Source: Aliamphritea spongicola
Lineage (GTDB): Bacteria; Pseudomonadota; Gammaproteobacteria; Pseudomonadales; Balneatricaceae
Length of the DNA: 64,000 nt
Direction: 5' to 3'
Assembly (NCBI GenBank): GCA_024347235.1
Contig: AP025283.1
Location: 3,534,001 to 3,598,000 of the forward strand
The translations under genes were made by a program, and so were the position numbers. Position 1 is the stretch's first letter; each line of letters starts with the position of its first letter. Shown here piece after piece: positions 53,853 to 64,000 of the stretch. A model generated the notes under the pieces. The model did no database searches and had not been told where the DNA came from. It was given only the letters and a program-made list of their open reading frames with translations.

Positions 53853-55004
53853 ACTCACGCTTATGGTGAGAAATGCTCGCTAAACGGAAACGGCCGGTGG
53901 ATTCGCGACGACGCTCATGAACGCCTCCGTCGGTTGGCTCCACTTCGTTATACAGACGCAGATATTCTTCATAGGACACCGCATTACGGGCCGCCAGCAT
54001 CGCCTGGTGACGGGCGCTGTGCAGATACTGCTCATAGCCGGCAACGACCCGACCAGAGAAGAACTCAGCCACACAGCCCGAGCCGTAACTGAAGAAGCCT
54101 ACACGCTTACCTTCAAGGTTCTGCTTGCAGTTTTCCAGCAGAGACACCAGACCAATGTACATCGACGCGGTATAGCTGTTACCGATGATGCGGTTGTACA
54201 GCAACGTGTCTTCCACCTGCAAATCCAGCATTTCAGGGCTCAGCTCGCTCTGGTTCAGCTTAGCCAGATGCTTATGGGCTTTCTGCGCCATGCGGGTAAA
54301 CGGCAAATGGTAGCAAAAGTGCTGAAAATCGTTGAACGCCAGCGAACTGGCTGTGCAGAAGTGCTCCCACGCCTGCTTCAGCGATTTCAGATAAATCTTG
54401 GTTGAATACTTACCGTCCACCAGCGCGGTTGAACGATAGTTCGGACGCCAGAAATCCATCACGTCTTCAGTGTAGTTACCCACTTCAGGATCAATTTCGA
54501 CCAGACGGGGATTTGCAGTGATCAGCATCGCAACCGCACCGCAGCCCTGGGTCGCTTCACCCGGAGTATCCAGATCATATCGTGCTACATCAGAGGCAAT
54601 AACCAGGACGCGTTTTTCCGGCTGACGGGCAACCAGTGCACAGGCCATCTGAATAGCGGCAGTGGCGCTGTAACAGGCCTGCTTGAGTTCAACCACACGG
54701 CAGTTAGCCGACAGCCCCAGCAAACGGTGTACGTAAACACCGGCTGACTTAGACTGATCAATACCGGTTTCGGTGGCAAACATAACCGTGCTGACAGACT
54801 CTGCGCCAACCCGCTCGATCAGTGGATACGCTGCATTGGCGGCCATCGTAACGATATCTTCGTCTGGCGCAGGCATACCCATTTTTCCTGACCGATGCCT
54901 TTGTAGTACTTATCGACATCTATATCACGCACTTCAGCCAACTGCTGAAGATCAAGAAAATAATTCGAGGTGTAGAAGCTTATTTCATCAATACCGACGG
55001 ACAT
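53839..55004 (-). CDS. mvaS: Hydroxymethylglutaryl-CoA synthase
   Basis: Condenses acetyl-CoA with acetoacetyl-CoA. MSVGIDEISFYTSNYFLDLQQLAEVR is the standard N-terminus. The nucleophilic Cys lies in VELKQACYSATAAIQMA and the catalytic His in FCYHLPFTRMAQKAHK. YGSGCVAEFFSG is conserved. One frameshift near 54880. ~388 aa. ATG 55004 lies 2 bases after the isomerase stop. Confidence 0.93.
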
Positions 55005-55006
55005 AC

Positions 55007-56048
55007 CTAATTTCGATCCTCACCCTCACTCAATATTAGAGCCCGGTTCATATATACGCTGTTTATATCCGACATTCCCAGCAGAAACATCGCAGTGGTA
55101 AATTCACGCCGGATTTGTTCGATAACCTGGACTACTGCGTCGGCAGATTCCATGGCAGGTTTTAAGAATGGAGTCGCCATGCCACATATCGAGGCGCCGA
55201 GTATAACAGATTTAATCATATCAATCCCATCCCTGAGACCGCCGCTGGCAATGAAATCAGCCTGTTGCTGATATGGCTCAGCAAGACGCAGCGCTAGGGG
55301 TGTCGGGATTCCCAGTCCTGAAACTTCAGCCCCAGATCATCAGTATCATTCTGCGCCCGGTGGTACTCAATCCGGCTCCACGACGTACCGCCGCAACCGG
55401 CCAGATCAAAATGCTTAATGCCCATTTTCAGACCGGCTTCGATGTCTTGCGGAGACAGACCACAACCGACTTCTTTAAACATCACCGGCACGCTTAACTG
55501 GCTGGTCACTTGAGCAATTTTGGCAGTCAGCCCGGAGAAATCAGTATCACCTTCCGGCTGTACTGCTTCCTGCAACGGATTCAGGTGCAGATACAACGCA
55601 TCCGCACCGAGGCAGTCGACGGCTTCCTGACACTTGGCAACATCAAACCCGTAGTTCAACTGTACAGCGCCAACGTTGCCACACAGCACTGTCGTTGGCG
55701 CATATTCGCGCAATTCAAAGCTGACCCTCGCACCCGGCTGGGTGAACATCACCCGCTGGGAACCGACTGCCAGCGCAACGCCGGTCTGCTCTGCCGCAAT
55801 AGCCAGATTGCGGTTAATGGTGCGGATCAGCTCATGATCGCCGCCGGTCATCGAGGAAATCAGCAGGGGAAAGCTTAATTTTTGCCGAGAAACTCAACCG
55901 ATGTATCGATCCGGTCCAGCGCTACTTCGGGCAACGCCCGGTGCTGTAAGTGGATACGGTCAAAGTAACGTCCGTCACGATCTGTCGCGGCATCTTTTTC
56001 AATGGCGCGGATATGTTCAATTTTGCGATCGTTGGTCTGATCGGTCAT
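55007..56048 (-). CDS. fni: Type 2 isopentenyl-diphosphate isomerase (FMN-dependent)
   Basis: Interconverts IPP and DMAPP. Repaired N-terminus MTDQTNDRKIEHIRAIEKDAATDRDGRYFDRIHLQHRALPEV; SSMTGGDHELIRTINRNLA; HLNPLQEAVQPEGDTDF; PVMFKEVGCGLSP; FDLAGCGGTSWSRIE. The final helix region is split by frameshifts near 55300 and 55220. ~347 aa. ATG 56048 overlaps the HMG-CoA reductase stop (TAATG). Confidence 0.9.
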
Positions 56049-57081
56049 TATCTTTCCATCTTCAGATGAGATTCCATCAGCTCACCGGGATTGGTCTGGG
56101 CGGCCATCAGTGAAAGCTCTCCGCACAACACTGTAGCGGCACAGATCGCCGCCAGACGGCGGGCGTTTTCACCCGGCTCACGGTCTTCCTTACAGCCCAG
56201 TGCTTTAAGATTATCTTCAACAAACTCAATACCTTTACCGTTACCCACACTGCCCATAATCAGGTTAGGTAAGGTACAGGAGAAGTATAAGTCGCCGTCA
56301 CGGACTTCCGCGTGCACAATGCCCTGGGAGCCTTCGATGATATTCGCCGCATCCTGACCGGTGGCCAGATAAAAAGCCAATAACATATTTGCATAGTGCG
56401 CATTCGCGCTGCGCAATCCGCCGGCAACCATGGTGCCGATCAGGTTTTTCTTGATGTTCAGATCAACCACTTTTTCCGGCGTGGTTTTCAGACGGCGCTC
56501 ACACAGCTCACGGGGAATCAGAATCTCACTGACAACATACTTACCACGACCCAGAATACCATTCACGGCGGTGGCTTTTTATCGGAACAGTAATTCCCGG
56601 AAATAGAACAGTATTCCAGCTGTGGATATTCATTCAGCAGCCACGGAATCAGCTTGTCAGCTGCGTTGGTCACCATGTTATGGCCGGAGGCATCCCCGGT
56701 GGTAAATTCCAGACGCAGATAAATCAGGTTAGCCACCACCTGACTGTGCATATCGATCAGCTTGGCAAACCGGCTGGTCTGGGCCACCACCGCATTCAGA
56801 TCATCCTGCCGGGACTTGATGGATTGCAGTGCCTGCACCGCCTCCAGCGCATCTTTGGCTTCCAGCAGAATCGACCGTGACATCCGCTCATCAACAATGG
56901 TGGTACGGATACCATCAGTCAGCGCAGAAATCCGCGCACCACGGCCAACCGAAGGCCACAGTGGTGTTTCGTAGGTCGCCAGCGGGACCATCAGTTTTTC
57001 TTCCAGGATATGCCCGCAGATTTTAAGCGGACCCACCGAGCGCATAGGGATCGGCGCCTGTTGAATTTTATGGGATTTCAT
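56048..57081 (-). CDS. HMG-CoA reductase
   Basis: First committed step, producing mevalonate. Catalytic segments: EFTTGDASGHNMVTNAADKLI (Asp), [29 protein letters not shown] (Lys; one repair near 56570), NLIGTMVAGGLRSANAHYANMLLAFYLATGQDAANI and a C-terminal His-poor tail. The GNYCSDKK and NAHYANMLLAFYLATGQDAA patterns look more like class I (eukaryote/archaeal-type) than class II bacterial enzymes. ~344 aa, catalytic domain only, no membrane anchor. First gene of the operon. Confidence 0.88.
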
Positions 57082-57297
57082 AAGCTTTATACTGATAGTT
57101 AGATGGTACTAAATTGAAGGATTCCGGCCGGATTAACAGCCAGCACTACCCGGCGTATCCGGGTCAGCCAATTTAAGATGGCGGGATTTTATCGGCCCCC
57201 TGCCCAATATGCAATTAGCCGAACGGAACTGACACGCAGATCAGCCAGAATTCATTGCCAGATCAGCATCTTGCAGCCCCTTAACTAACCTCTCATA

Positions 57298-57326
57298 TTG
57301 ACAAGCTGCTGCTTGACTAAATATTC
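57298..57326 (+). promoter_or_regulatory. Possible sigma-70 promoter before the small hypothetical gene
   Basis: TTGACA 57298-57303, 17-base spacer, ATATTC 57321-57326, 24 bases before the start at 57350. The 268-base gap also has to contain the divergent promoter of the mevalonate operon, which I could not place. Confidence 0.35.
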
Positions 57327-57349
57327 ATCTGCGCCGCATACTTCAGCTT

Positions 57350-57744
57350 ATGATCAAATTAGAGTTATTAAAAGATATCGATATGCTTTACGCAGTGAAG
57401 GACAATCAGGGAAATATATTGGCCATCTCGCAATACGAGCAAACCGGTTCTGTACCGGTGGATGTCAGCGACCCGGATGTCATGGATTTTCTGAACCATC
57501 AGAATAAGATCCACTCCCCGGAACAGTATCTGAATAATTCTGACGGCAATATCGGCCGTATCCTAGAAGACCTTATCGAACTGCTGATCAGCCAGAACAC
57601 CATCCGTTTCACCGACCTGCCGGAAGAAGCCCAGCAAAAACTGATGAACCGTAAACTGGCCCGTTCTGCACGCAGCCTGCTGATGGGGACGACCCGACAC
57701 AACCCAACAACAATTCTATCCTGCTGGACGACGATACCCTTTAA
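57350..57744 (+). CDS. Conserved hypothetical protein
   Basis: ~131 aa after repair of one indel near 57690; the real end is GDDPTQPNNNSILLDDDTL. Hydrophilic, no signal peptide or membrane helix. The middle has a helix-rich stretch (IGRILEDLIELLISQNTIRFTDLPEEAQQKLMNRKLARSA). Similar small proteins in Pseudomonas and relatives are sometimes labelled tryptophan synthase beta-like; nothing here supports that enzyme. Convergent with the response-regulator gene, whose stop is 2 bases away. Confidence 0.7.
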
Positions 57745-57745
57745 T

Positions 57746-59319
57746 TCAGCCTGGCATGCCGTCGACAAATAACGCAGCCAGACGCTCGCCCATATTTTTA
57801 TGCCGGTTCTGCTGCTTACGGCTCAGTACGTTGAAGTCCAGTTCCCAGAGTAAGTCGTCCATTTCAGCAAGTTCACGTGTCAGTACCGTTTCACGCTGCC
57901 CCTGGCTTTCCAGATACACCTGCACCAGATTCAGCACCACACCGGGATTATCCGGTAAGCAAAGATTAGCTTTCTGAAACAAGGCCTGAGCTTTGGCAAA
58001 ATCCTGTTTACGGTACGCCAGCATTCCCTGCACATTAAGCTTACCCCAGTCCAGCTCGATCACCTGACGGTTAAGCTGTTCCTTTACCTGCTGCGCTTCA
58101 CTTTCAACGTCACTGCCACGGATACGGTCCAGCAACAACTCCTGCCACTGGGCCTGCTCACTGAGTTCACACTGACAGTACACATCAAACGCGGCATGAC
58201 AGGCAGACATAAACTCCGGATCCGCGCCCCGTGCCCGGTAAAGCTCGGTCCAGAACAACCGTGCTATCAGGCGTGTTGGCAGGTCTCCGAACGCCAGAAT
58301 CAGCTCTTCCAGTACTTTTACCGCAGACTCTTGTGCCTGCACCGAATCCGCATCATCAGATCCGTTTACCTTCACCTGCAGACTGGCAACCAGGCCAACA
58401 TAATAACTGTGCTGCTCGAAACAGCCGCCACGGGAATACTCAATGGCCTCGCGGTACGCTTTGGCAGCAATGGAATATTCCCTTCATGCAGGGCAATCTT
58501 GCCTAATGCCGCCTGTAGCAACGGTGAAGTTGGCTGAATCAGCGTCGCCTGACGCAACAAATCCAGCGCAACCCGGCGCTCACCGATCGCCCGGTGGGCA
58601 TTTGCCAGGCCGACAAACGCCTCAACACACAGATGCGCTTCCTGAATGACCCCTTTAAACACCCGGATAGCTTCCTGTACACGGCCCAGCCGGGACAGAG
58701 CAACCCCAGCCCAACCCTTGCCCAGGGCAGATCACGCCGTTTCAGCAGACTTTTAAATAACTTTACCGCCTGAGTTTCCTGCCCCAGACGTAACAGGATC
58801 TCCCTTCCAGACGATGGATATACAGAACAAGTCCGGGATAGGAATGAATATAGCGGCCACACTGCTCCAGCGCTTCGGACAGCTGCCCCTGATTCAGCAG
58901 TTTCTCCAGCGGTTGCAGTACCGATTTAATACGCAGAATTTTTCCAGGCGCACCCGGATCTTGGCAACATCGTAAGGCTTGGAAATATAGGTATCCGGCG
59001 CGGTATCAAGGGAGCCGAAAAGCAGCTTGGAGCGGTCCTGATCAACAACCAGGATAAAAGTGGTGGTATAAAGCTTTGTGCCCTCGGCACCGGCCTCCTG
59101 AATTAACTGCAGACCATTCTTTTCTGTTTTCCCCAGATCAAACAGAGCAAAACATATGTCATATGTCTCTTCACGCAACAACGCCAAAGCCATATTCACT
59201 GATGACGCCACATGAATCGTTTTGATGCCTAACTGGCTTAGCGCACCTTTCAGCTCAGCCAAATCATCCAGACGATTATCGACAATCAGGACTTTGTTTT
59301 GTGAATAATTTATTTCCAT
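57746..59319 (-). CDS. Response regulator with C-terminal TPR-like repeats
   Basis: The receiver domain starts KVLIVDNRLDDLAELKGALSQLG and carries a candidate phospho-acceptor Asp in ALFDLGKTEKNG and the Lys of SKPYDVAK. After residue ~135 come TPR-like helical repeats (ALEQCGRYIHSYPGLVLYIHRLEGEILLRLGQETQAVKLFKSLL; AFVGLANAHRAIGERRVALDLLRQATLIQP; VQGMLAYRKQDFAKAQALFQKANLCLPDNPGVVLNLVQVYLES). Frameshifts near 58920, 58800, 58640 and 58470. ~524 aa. No DNA-binding or enzymatic output domain is visible, so it likely acts through protein contacts. Confidence 0.82.
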
Positions 59320-59398
59320 AAAACCGACATCAGAGACCAGCGCTCAAAGTAGCATAGATATCAAGCAACTAGAACTCCCGACATGTTCTGTAGCCAAC

Positions 59399-59430
59399 AA
59401 AAACCCGCTATGTCACCATAACGGGTTTTT
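59399..59430 (-). terminator. Rho-independent terminator of argG
   Basis: Stem AAAAACCCG / CGGGTTTTT with additional TATG/CATA pairing inside. Lies between the argG stop and the response-regulator start; T-runs on both sides. Confidence 0.85.
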
Positions 59431-59465
59431 CTGAAAAGCCAGGTTTATTACACCCTGATTTTCCC

Positions 59466-60690
59466 TTAGTCTTCCAGCAGATCGCGGCCTTTACCGGCAG
59501 CAATGCGCATGCGCAGTGCATTCAGTTTAATGAAGCCTGCAGCGTCTTTCTGATCGTAAGAACCTGCATCATCTTCGAAGGTAGCAATGTTCTCGTCGAA
59601 CAGGCTATCGTCAGAACGGCGACCAACAACAGTCACGTTACCCTTGTACAGCTTCAGGCGAACATCACCGTTCACGTTGCGCTGTGAGTAATCGATCATT
59701 TCCTGCATCATCTTACGTTCTTCAGACCACCAGAAACCATTGTAGATAACCTTGGCATAACGTGGCATCAGCTCGTCTTTCAGGTGCGCTACTTCGCGGT
59801 CCAGAGTGATGGACTCAATGGCACGGTGAGCACGCAGCATGATGGTGCCGCCCGGTGTTTCATAGCAACCACGGGACTTCATGCCTACGAAACGGTTCTC
59901 AACGATGTCCAGACGGCCGATACCGTGCTCGCCACCTACTTTGTTCAGGTAAGTCAGAACAGTCGCCGGAGACATTGGCTTACCGTCGATCGCAACGATA
60001 TCACCCTTCTCGTAAGTCAGTTCCATGTACTGAGCTTCATCCGGTGCTTCCTCAGGGAAACAGACCAGCGCCACATATCTGCTTCAGCTTCCGCCCACGG
60101 ATCTTCCAGGATGTCACCTTCGTAAGAAATGTGCAGCAGGTTAGCATCCATAGAGTATGGAGACTTCTTCTTGTTGCTGGAGAAATCTACCGGGATGTCG
60201 TGCTCTTCACAGTACTTCATCAGGGTTTCACGGGAAGTCAGATCCCACTCACGCCATGGTGCAATTACTTCAACACCCGGCTTAAGTGCGTAAGCACCCA
60301 TTTCGAAACGAACCTGGTCGTTACCCTTACCGGTCGCACCGTGGGAGATAGCGTCCGCACCGGTTTCGTTAGCAATTTCAATCAGGCGCTTGGCAATCAG
60401 CGGACGGGCAATAGATGTGCCCAGCAGGTACTCACCTTCGTAGATGGTATTCGCACGGAACATCGGGAATACGAAATCACGTACAAATTCTTCGCGCAGG
60501 TCTTCGATGTAAATTTCTTTTACACCCAGAGCTTCAGCTTTCGCACGGGCAGGTTCAACTTCTTCACCCTGGCCCAGATCCGCCGTGAATGTCACGACTT
60601 CACAGTTGTAAGTTTCCTGTAACCAACGAACGATTACAGATGTATCAAGGCCGCCGGAGTAGGCCAGCACAACCTTTTAATGTCGGACAT
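59466..60690 (-). CDS. argG: Argininosuccinate synthase
   Basis: ATP-dependent condensation of citrulline and aspartate. Repaired N-terminus [24 protein letters not shown] (PP-loop SGGLDTS). [45 protein letters not shown] and [29 protein letters not shown] are conserved. An A is missing in the AAAA run near 60676 (start ATG 60690), and another indel lies near 60060. ~406 aa, normal. Confidence 0.95.
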
Positions 60691-60859
60691 AAAAGAACTC
60701 CACACGAAAATCCATCACCGGGCAGACAACCCGATGCATTACCTGAAAAAGGAAAGGGCAAAATTATAGCATGAATACACAGCAGGAACAGAGACAGCAG
60801 GGATAAATCCCCACTATCTCAGTGGCCAATAGAATTTTTGTATAGCGGCACTTCAAGGA

Positions 60860-61716
60860 TTAAGGCTGATCACGGTCCAGACGGATGGTTACCCGGCGGC
60901 TTCGATCACGGGTAGCCTTATCGTTCTTCTGCCCAACAGGATACCGTTCACCATGGTAACGGGTAATAATCACATCAGGGTTCACCCCTTTGCGATCAGA
61001 TAGGCGGTTACCTCATCAGCACGCTTCTTCGACAAATCCCGGTTTGCCAGACGGCGGCCCTGGGTATCAGAGTGACCGTCCACATATACAGAGCTGACAG
61101 CCTCATCATTGTTTACATAGATAGCAATCAGGTCCAGACGGGCCTTGGTGGCATCGGATAAACGCCATGTAGCGGATGGGAATAACACCGCGGTACGGGC
61201 AATCTGACGGTAATTCACCGGCAAGAGACCGGCCACACAACCCGAATAACTTTCAAATGCTGGCTGGAAGTTCGCCGCTGACAGCCCTACTCGGACATTT
61301 TCACCGGTACCCAGCCAGTTACGGGCTTTGAAGGTCGGCATCATGCCCTTATACAGCGCAGCAATCATATTCTGTGCCTGAGGGCTCAGCACTTCGATCT
61401 CGCCGCTGTACTGGTTAAATTCCACTTCACCGATCCGCATCGGCGCGGTACCCGGCTGCCAGGGAGACGCTTCTGCCATCAGCATCGCCTTCCCCTTCAT
61501 GCCATGACCCTGAAGCGGTTTCAGGACAAAACGGATTTGTTCACCGGCCTGGTGATCGAAAATAGCTTCGCCAAATAAAGGGATTTTCTGCGACATACGG
61601 CAGTTAAACTTGGAGGATTCAAGATCCCAGCGGGACTGATCGATGGTCGCCACAAAACTGGCCGCCCCGGCAGGCAGCATCCATAAAGCTATCAACAGTC
61701 CCAGAATAATTCGCAT
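60860..61716 (-). CDS. motY: MotY, sodium-driven flagellar motor T-ring protein
   Basis: Signal peptide MRIILGLLIALWMLPAGAA. N-terminal MotY domain (ESSKFNCRMSQKIPLFGEAIFDHQAGEQIRFVLK) and C-terminal OmpA/peptidoglycan-binding domain (IYVNNDEAVSSVYVDGHSDTQGRRLANRDLSKKRADEVTAYLI). One frameshift near 60990; repaired tail GVNPDVIITRYHGERYPVGQKND...RRVTIRLDRDQP. ~285 aa. MotY anchors the PomA/PomB-type stator around the rotor. No other flagellar gene adjacent. Confidence 0.85.
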
Positions 61717-61940
61717 AAAAGATCAAATCCTTACAGATACCAAACCAACGTATCAGATATCGACTGCAGCCGGTAAAACTTTACTGCGGATACCGGGATA
61801 TTTAACTGCGGATCAGTGTCTATCCATCTTAGCAGTAATGTACTGCAAATACTTCCGTAGCAATGACAACAGCCGGCCAAGATTATACACTGGCCCCATA
61901 CTCAACTGCAGGCTGAAGAGACAGCCTTTAAGGATCTCAT

Positions 61941-62594
61941 TTGACTAAACATAACAGTGCCTATCAGCATCCGATGTCCACCCGTTTCCGGGGCTACCTG
62001 CCAGTGGTAATCGACGTTGAAACTGCCGGGTTCAATGCTGAGACAGATGCACTTCTGGAAATTGCTGCCGTTACCCTGACAATGGATGACGATGGAAACC
62101 TGCTGATCGATCAGAGCTACTCCTTCAACGTAAATCCGTTTGAAGGCGCCAATCTGGAAAAGTCCGCACTGGAATTTACGGGCATTGACCCTTATAACCC
62201 GCTCCGCGGCGCCATCGACGAACAGGAAGCACTGGAAAAGATCTTCAAGCCGATCCGCAAATCAGTTAAAGCCCATAACTGTAAGCGGGCGATTCTGGTG
62301 GGCCACAACGCCCATTTCGATCACAGTTTCGTGACTGCAGCCGCAGAACGCTGTGATATGAAACGTAACCCGTTCCACCCGTTTTCCACCTTTGACACTG
62401 CCACTCTGGCAGGTCTGGCATTTGGCCACACCGTACTGGCAAAAGCCTGTGACATTGCCGATATCGACTTCGACGGCAAGGAAGCGCACTCCGCCCTGTA
62501 CGACACCATGAAAACCGCAGAACTGTTCTGCACCATTGTAAACCGCTGGAAAGACCTGGGCGGCTGGAGCATGGTTCAGGATCACTACGAATAA
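61941..62594 (+). CDS. rnt: Ribonuclease T
   Basis: 3'-exoribonuclease trimming tRNA and other stable RNAs. DEDDh residues: [10 protein letters not shown] (Asp, Glu), [10 protein letters not shown] (Asp) and [10 protein letters not shown] (His, Asp). Intact, 217 aa. TTG 61941 has AAGGAT ~8 bases upstream; ATG 61976 ([10 protein letters not shown]) is the alternative. Confidence 0.93.
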   Translation: MTKHNSAYQHPMSTRFRGYLPVVIDVETAGFNAETDALLEIAAVTLTMDDDGNLLIDQSYSFNVNPFEGANLEKSALEFTGIDPYNPLRGAIDEQEALEKIFKPIRKSVKAHNCKRAILVGHNAHFDHSFVTAAAERCDMKRNPFHPFSTFDTATLAGLAFGHTVLAKACDIADIDFDGKEAHSALYDTMKTAELFCTIVNRWKDLGGWSMVQDHYE

Positions 62595-62616
62595 CCGGTG
62601 CCTGACACTCGCCCAT

Positions 62617-62644
62617 AAAAAGCCCTGACACAACAGGGCTTTTT
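62617..62644. terminator. Bidirectional terminator between rnt and the efflux gene
   Basis: AAAAGCCCTG / CAGGGCTTTT stem with a short loop and A/T runs on both sides, between two convergent stops. Confidence 0.88.
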
Positions 62645-62647
62645 GTA

Positions 62648-63885
62648 TCAGGACGCTTCTGTATGCCGTCGCCCCGCTTCAATCCAGCGCATCATCACCA
62701 GCCCAACCCCGGCACAGACAGCAAAGCCAGCCACCAGCGGGATCACAGTGTCATTGAACAAACTGCCAATAAATACACCAATCACTGCCGACAGCAGCGT
62801 AGAAACCGCCCCCACAACGGCGGCGCCCATACCGGCATACTTACCCAGCCCTTCCATGGCCAACGCATTCAGATTGCTGAACAGCATGCCGATACAGGCA
62901 AACGCCACAATAAAATACAGCGTTAACAGCCATAACGGTGGCATCCCCTGCCAGTAACTGCTAACAGCCACACACAGGACTGAACTGACCATCAGTATCA
63001 GCAAGGCCCGCCAGGTCAGATGTTGCATGCCCAGCTGCACCACCATGCGGCCATTAAGGTAAGAAGAAAAACCAATGGCAAAAGCCAGCATCGCAAAATA
63101 CAGGGGAAACCATTCACCCAGACCGTATAACTGCTGGAAAACCTGTGCAGAAGAACTCAGGTACGCCACAAATGCACCGGAAACAATCCCGGCCATCAGG
63201 GTATAACCCATGGCAAAGCGGTCGGTTGATACTTTGACAAATGCTTTGCTGATCGCCTTAAGCGAAAATGGCACCCGCTTTTCAGGCGGATGCGTCTCCG
63301 GCTGGCGCTGATGAAACCAGATCAGGCTGATCAGACCAATCGCCAGAATCGCCACAAAGATATAACGCCAGTCAGCGACCCAGAGAATCAGTTGCCCGAA
63401 CACCGGTGCCACCATCGGAATCACGATGAATATGACCATGATAAAAGACATCACCCGGGCCATTTCACGCCCGGCAAACTGATCCCGGACAATAGCCACC
63501 GTGAGTATCTTGGGGGCAGCAAGGCCAAAGCCCTGCAGGAACCGTCCGAGCAACATCACATCAAGATCCTGAGCGATGATGCTTAAAATACCGCCGACAA
63601 TAAACAGCGCATATCCCACATACATGACCGGCCGGCGACCAAAACTGTCTGACGCCGGACCATAGCACAACTGCCCCACTGCCATGCCGAGAAACAGTAC
63701 GGAGACGACCAGCTGCACATCATTTGCATCGGCCACCTGCAGCGCATCCCCATCAGGGCCAGCGCAGGTAACATGGCATCAATGGCCAGAGCAACCAGTG
63801 ACATCATCATTGCCATGAGGGTGACAAATTCGGCGAACGGCATTTGGCCCGCAAAAGACTTATTCGGCACAGAACATCCCGTCAT
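62648..63885 (-). CDS. Bcr/CflA-family multidrug efflux transporter (MFS)
   Basis: 12-helix MFS protein. VLFLGMAVGQLCYGPASDSFGRRPVMYVGYALFIVGG carries the MFS loop 2-3 motif, and LQGFGLAAPKILTVAIVRDQFAGREMARVMSFIM is the Bcr/CflA signature. One frameshift near 63735. ~412 aa. ATG 63885 (MTGCSVPNKSFAGQMPFAEF). Proton-driven export at the inner membrane; substrate unknown. Confidence 0.87.
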
Positions 63886-64000
63886 TCATTCGTTAAAGGG
63901 TTTGTTAAGAAAAGTATCAGCAACATCACCGGGTCAGAACAGCCCGGACAGCAAACACGAAAAGACCGGTTATCATACCGCAAGCAGCACAAAACCGGTC

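Noticed and set aside
1..64000. CRISPR arrays, tRNA or rRNA genes, insertion sequences
   Set aside because: No regularly spaced repeats, cloverleaf-like sequences, transposase frames or terminal inverted repeats were recognised.

Overview
The window reads as a chromosomal segment of a marine gammaproteobacterium, probably of the Oceanospirillales type (compare Amphritea or Neptuniibacter). This is an inference from gene content: a periplasmic nitrate reductase tail (napB-napC), formate-tetrahydrofolate ligase, MotY of the sodium-driven flagellar motor, DNA polymerase II, RNase T, aminophosphonate catabolism and a bacterial mevalonate operon. A general caution applies. Most long genes are broken by apparent single-base deletions, very often in homopolymer runs, while protein similarity continues in the next frame. 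I treat these as probable sequencing or assembly indels and give each gene its full reconstructed extent.

Layout. 0-6.2 kb: napB/napC, fhs followed by a perfect 70-nt duplicate of its own 3' end and a second terminator, a RhuM-Fic protein, and a convergent PAS-GGDEF-EAL protein. 6.3-15.2 kb: one minus-strand unit of an alkaline-phosphatase-superfamily hydrolase, a HAD phosphatase, an Opp/Dpp-type ABC importer and a LysR regulator. 15.4-16.4 kb: a DUF808 membrane protein. 16.5-24.9 kb: an aminophosphonate regulon with HAD phosphatase, PhnZ-like and PhnY-like oxidative C-P cleavage, the PhnSTUV-type importer, phosphonoacetaldehyde hydrolase PhnX and an EamA transporter. Three promoters there carry the same TGGTNTANACCA palindrome, which matches the HutC/UTRA operator core. 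25.6-28.1 kb: an isolated tadE-tadF-tadG set. 28.2-30.8 kb: a second multi-PAS GGDEF-EAL protein.

30.9-47.7 kb behaves like an inserted catabolic island. It begins at a truncated copy of the 3' end of a GntR/UTRA regulator gene and ends at the intact regulator (47.7-48.4 kb), the best local candidate for the phosphonate-operator binder. The island holds a gamma-resorcylate (2,6-dihydroxybenzoate) operon: decarboxylase, TRAP transporter, hydroxyquinol dioxygenase, maleylacetate reductase, a fused 3-oxoacid CoA-transferase and a thiolase. A MarR regulator and a divergent XdhC / MobA-like / [2Fe-2S] / Tat-exported molybdenum hydroxylase operon follow. The resorcinol hydroxylase step is not visible. 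The decarboxylase and molybdenum-hydroxylase promoters share a 42-bp block with identical spacing, which suggests one regulon.

48.5-57.1 kb: polB and a six-gene mevalonate operon (HMG-CoA reductase, type 2 IPP isomerase, HMG-CoA synthase, mevalonate kinase, a second GHMP kinase, diphosphomevalonate decarboxylase). 57.3-64 kb: a small conserved hypothetical, a response regulator with a TPR-like repeat domain, argG, motY, rnt and a Bcr/CflA-type efflux transporter.
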